Shown: one piece after another, positions 61,720-64,000 of the stretch | Layout: the number at the start of each line of letters is the position of its first letter | How positions within the stretch are numbered: the stretch's first letter is position 1 | The notes under the pieces: generated by a model | Told to the model about the DNA's origin: nothing | The model's input: only the letters and a program-made list of their open reading frames with translations | Database searches by the model: none | Position numbers and translations under genes: made by a program | Origin: Opitutaceae bacterium | GTDB lineage: Bacteria > Verrucomicrobiota > Verrucomicrobiia > Opitutales > Opitutaceae | DNA length: 64,000 nt | Direction of reading: 5' to 3' | Assembly (NCBI GenBank): GCA_028691845.1 | Contig: JAQUYL010000011.1 | Location: 1-64,000, forward strand

Positions 61720-63861
61720 CTAAAACCGCAGGGTCCACGCCACTTTTGTAGACACGCGGGAGTCGACCGGGCGCAGGTGCCATTCCTCCGGATTCGTGTA
61801 ATTCTGATTCAACACAAGGAACACTTCATTCCCGGGCTGAACGATCCACTTCAGACGCAGGTGGGTGCCAAAGAGGCGCGATTTGTTGTCGTACTGTAGG
61901 AATGTGTTGAGTGAAAGATTGGGGCTGAAGGTGTAATTCAGAGCAAAGTTGCCGAGGCGCGCGGCGAAACTTCCCTCAGGCAGACGGATCTCCTGCAACG
62001 TATAGTTGAGCCCCATATACAAGTGAGACGAAGGGCGCCATTCGACGTTGCCCTGGTAGTAGCGGATATGACCCGCATAATGACTGCCGCCTCTCACCTG
62101 AATTCCACCCCGCCAGGGGCGGCCCCGCGTGGTGGCGATATCTACTACGCTACGACTGAAGCGATAGTTGCCTGGACGAATTACGACCCCCTTGTAAATC
62201 TGAAACGGTTCGTCGAGCCGTTCGCTCAGGGTGTTCCATATGACGTAGATGCTATCGCCCGCGGCATTCTCAAAAAGGAATTTCGCCAGGTTGGTATTGA
62301 GGCTCTGGCTATGCCCATCGAGATCCGTGGCCAAGAAAGGTGCCGTTGACACCGTCACCTTGCGCACCAGTCCGGTTTTGCGATGCACCACGTAGTCGGC
62401 ACTACCCTTGAATTGCCAGGTTCCCGGGCGCGGGGAAAACCCGAGGGCGGGATCGAAGTCTTCGCCGATGCGCTGTCCTGAAAGGCAAATTGAAAACGGC
62501 TCGTTGGGATAGTTCAGTTCACCGGCCACCAAGTAATCTCGCTCCCCCGCGAGGTCGCTGTCCGTGCCCAAAAGCCAAAGATGGGCGTCGACTGACTTGC
62601 CGTTTGCCAGATAGCTGTTCAGGTAATTGAAGTCGCCACCGACCGTGGTGCTATTGCCGTTGGTGCGAGGATCGCCGTTCGTCAATATCACGCCGACATT
62701 CGATTCCCCGAATACATCCAGAGTGGAACGGGCCACCAGAAGGTTTTTCGATTTAACAGTACTCGTCTCATCGATCTGGGCATCAATCAGGCCTACCGTG
62801 CCTGGACCGAGACGGCCCGCCACCTTAACTCCCCCGAGAATGTCCACCGGATGGCCGTCAGCGGTCAGGCCGATGCTCCGGGAATAATATGGCCGGGAGG
62901 GAGACCATCCCTCGTTGTTGTTCGTGCCGAAGGCAAAGAGGGAGGAGTCCTGGAGGAAGAAGTTGCGTTTTTCCGGATAGGAGATCGAGAAGCGCGTGAG
63001 GTTCATCTGCCGCTCATCCACATCGGCCTCCGCAAAATCGGTGTTCACGGTTAGAGTGGCGGCGAGCGAGGGCGTGGCGTACCAGGTGAGGTCGAATCCG
63101 GGCTTCAAATCCCATTTGGGATCATTCCGCCGGGAGCGCAGCGGCGCGAAATTGACGCTGGTAAACGGGCGAAATTCGAGCCCATGCCCCTGTCGCAGGC
63201 CGGTGATCCCGGTGATTTCCCCCATGTCGGACAGGGCCGTCACTTCCTTCACCCGCGAGAAGCCCGCCCAGCGCACGATTTCCTGTTTGCGGCGGATGAT
63301 CCGCTCAATGTTGAACCCCCAAGAGTCTCCCGCTGGATTAAACGCGAGGCTCTTCATCGGGATGGAGAACTCAGCGGTCCAGGCTTTACCGGCGATCCGG
63401 GAGCGACCATGCCAGACGGTATCCCATTCGGGTACTTTTGTATCGTTGTCCTTGACCAATCCCTCCAGCTTGGCGCCGCCGGCCGTGAGGGAAAAATAAT
63501 AGCCATCATTCTGGCGGTTAAAAGTGTCGAGGACCACGCGCACCATGTCATCGGAATCCGTGTCACGGTCATGCTGCATCTCCTTCGCGATGATCTTGTC
63601 AGCCTCCTGATCAAAGCAGCGAACGGCAATGTAGAGGTTGTCGGCATCATACGTTATGCGCACTTCCGTTCGCTCGGTGGGAGCGGCGTCTTCAAGCGGC
63701 GCCACTTGCCGGAAATCGGTGATCATAGCCTGATCGCTGCTCCAGCAATCATCATGGAGTTGGCCGTCAATGAGCGGGGGAGCGGCAGTGATGCGCAGTT
63801 CAAAGGAGGGCTTTGCCGCCACTACCGAGGCCAGGATGGCCAGCCAGAGCAGCCAGGACAT
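61720..63861 (-). CDS. CBM9-like / DUF5916 outer-membrane protein
   Basis: A 713-residue protein from ATG 63861. The signal peptide is MSWLLWLAILASVVAAKPSF. Residues 20-215 are a carbohydrate-binding-module-9-like domain (APPLIDGQLHDDCWSSDQAM; VRITYDADNLYIAVRCFDQE; RIAGKAWTAEFSIPMKSLAF). The rest is DUF5916, a membrane barrel-like region (LRQGHGLEFRPFTSVNFAPL; FSISYPEKRNFFLQDSSLFA; VDILGGVKVAGRLGPGTVGL) ending with the aromatic strand STKVAWTLRF. DUF5916 proteins are often linked to TonB-dependent uptake and probably sit in the outer membrane; the exact role is unknown. A TTG at 63918 would precede the signal peptide. Confidence 0.87.
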   Translation of the reverse strand: MSWLLWLAILASVVAAKPSFELRITAAPPLIDGQLHDDCWSSDQAMITDFRQVAPLEDAAPTERTEVRITYDADNLYIAVRCFDQEADKIIAKEMQHDRDTDSDDMVRVVLDTFNRQNDGYYFSLTAGGAKLEGLVKDNDTKVPEWDTVWHGRSRIAGKAWTAEFSIPMKSLAFNPAGDSWGFNIERIIRRKQEIVRWAGFSRVKEVTALSDMGEITGITGLRQGHGLEFRPFTSVNFAPLRSRRNDPKWDLKPGFDLTWYATPSLAATLTVNTDFAEADVDERQMNLTRFSISYPEKRNFFLQDSSLFAFGTNNNEGWSPSRPYYSRSIGLTADGHPVDILGGVKVAGRLGPGTVGLIDAQIDETSTVKSKNLLVARSTLDVFGESNVGVILTNGDPRTNGNSTTVGGDFNYLNSYLANGKSVDAHLWLLGTDSDLAGERDYLVAGELNYPNEPFSICLSGQRIGEDFDPALGFSPRPGTWQFKGSADYVVHRKTGLVRKVTVSTAPFLATDLDGHSQSLNTNLAKFLFENAAGDSIYVIWNTLSERLDEPFQIYKGVVIRPGNYRFSRSVVDIATTRGRPWRGGIQVRGGSHYAGHIRYYQGNVEWRPSSHLYMGLNYTLQEIRLPEGSFAARLGNFALNYTFSPNLSLNTFLQYDNKSRLFGTHLRLKWIVQPGNEVFLVLNQNYTNPEEWHLRPVDSRVSTKVAWTLRF

Positions 63862-63929
63862 GGCGCTGCGGCTGGAAGCAGATGGGCAGGGTTCCAAAGG
63901 TGGCAAATATGTGGGCAAAAAGGACGACG

Positions 63930-64000
63930 ATGGCTAGACTGATTTATTCCTTCGCCTTACTCTGGCTTGTCTACTGTCGCCGGCGTGGGAGACCATGTCG
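63930..64000 (+). CDS. possible start of a membrane protein, cut by window edge
   Basis: From ATG 63930 the plus strand reads MARLIYSFALLWLVYCRRRG, an N-terminal helix followed by arginines, and is open to the window end (23 codons). It is divergent from the DUF5916 gene 68 bp away. Too short to identify. Confidence 0.2.
   Translation, partial: MARLIYSFALLWLVYCRRRGRPC

Overview
The window looks like a chromosomal segment of a GC-rich, Gram-negative Verrucomicrobium, most likely of the Opitutaceae. The grounds are a fused LpxC-FabZ followed directly by lpxA, a Kdo transferase, an EF-P with an unusual loop, a deoxyhypusine-synthase-like protein, an exosortase, a 23S-rRNA-type four-helix-bundle protein and a large secreted protease with Ig and propeller domains. 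No 16S rRNA is present, so the placement is inferred from gene families. Most of the window is housekeeping sequence; there is no prophage, complete insertion sequence or CRISPR array.

Layout. 1-3.7 kb: a CHASE2-type adenylate cyclase cut by the window edge, a secreted lysozyme-like protein, a DUF2007 protein and tRNA-Phe. 3.8-7.1 kb: a DUF971 protein, the lipid A operon lpxC-fabZ/lpxA, and divergent efp with a clear terminator. 7.5-12.2 kb: a CDGSH iron-sulfur protein, a decayed RlmI-like methyltransferase, a thymidine-phosphorylase homologue with altered active-site motifs, and argS. 12.2-21.6 kb: envelope proteins (GYF-domain membrane protein, YihY/BrkB, SurA/PpiD-like chaperone, TolC-like protein), two small membrane proteins, miaA and a lipid kinase. 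21.6-25.7 kb: a diguanylate cyclase, two response-regulator remnants, trpA without trpB, an EEP nuclease and tRNA-His. 25.9-29.6 kb: a phosphate cluster of a Pap/PhoU-like protein, two tandem Pit transporters and a decayed porin. 29.7-39.5 kb: SNF2 helicase, waaA, a deoxyhypusine-synthase-like gene, an M16 peptidase and an exosortase. 39.9-45.2 kb: HIT-phoH-pgpH-ybeY-DUF502. 45.3-49.8 kb: a possible DNA-repair group (RecO-like protein, nuclease-XPD-type helicase, SRAP protein). 49.8-54.6 kb: a lipoprotein and a 1,416-residue subtilase. 54.6-59.7 kb: a PIN/TRAM protein, an EVE remnant and the operon tyrA-aroA-cmk-plsC. 59.8-64 kb: trpS, a left-handed beta-helix protein and a CBM9/DUF5916 outer-membrane protein.

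The most unusual signal is a small palindromic repeat (arms TTGTCACC and GGTGACAA around CAATA). It occurs twice inside the nuclease-helicase gene, in frame and 45 bp apart, and once next to the porin remnant. A different perfect 23-bp palindrome lies further along the same helicase gene, also without breaking the frame. This resembles palindromic elements that colonise coding sequence, such as those of Rickettsia. Five decayed genes (methyltransferase, two receiver domains, porin, EVE protein) show that the segment is still losing genes.
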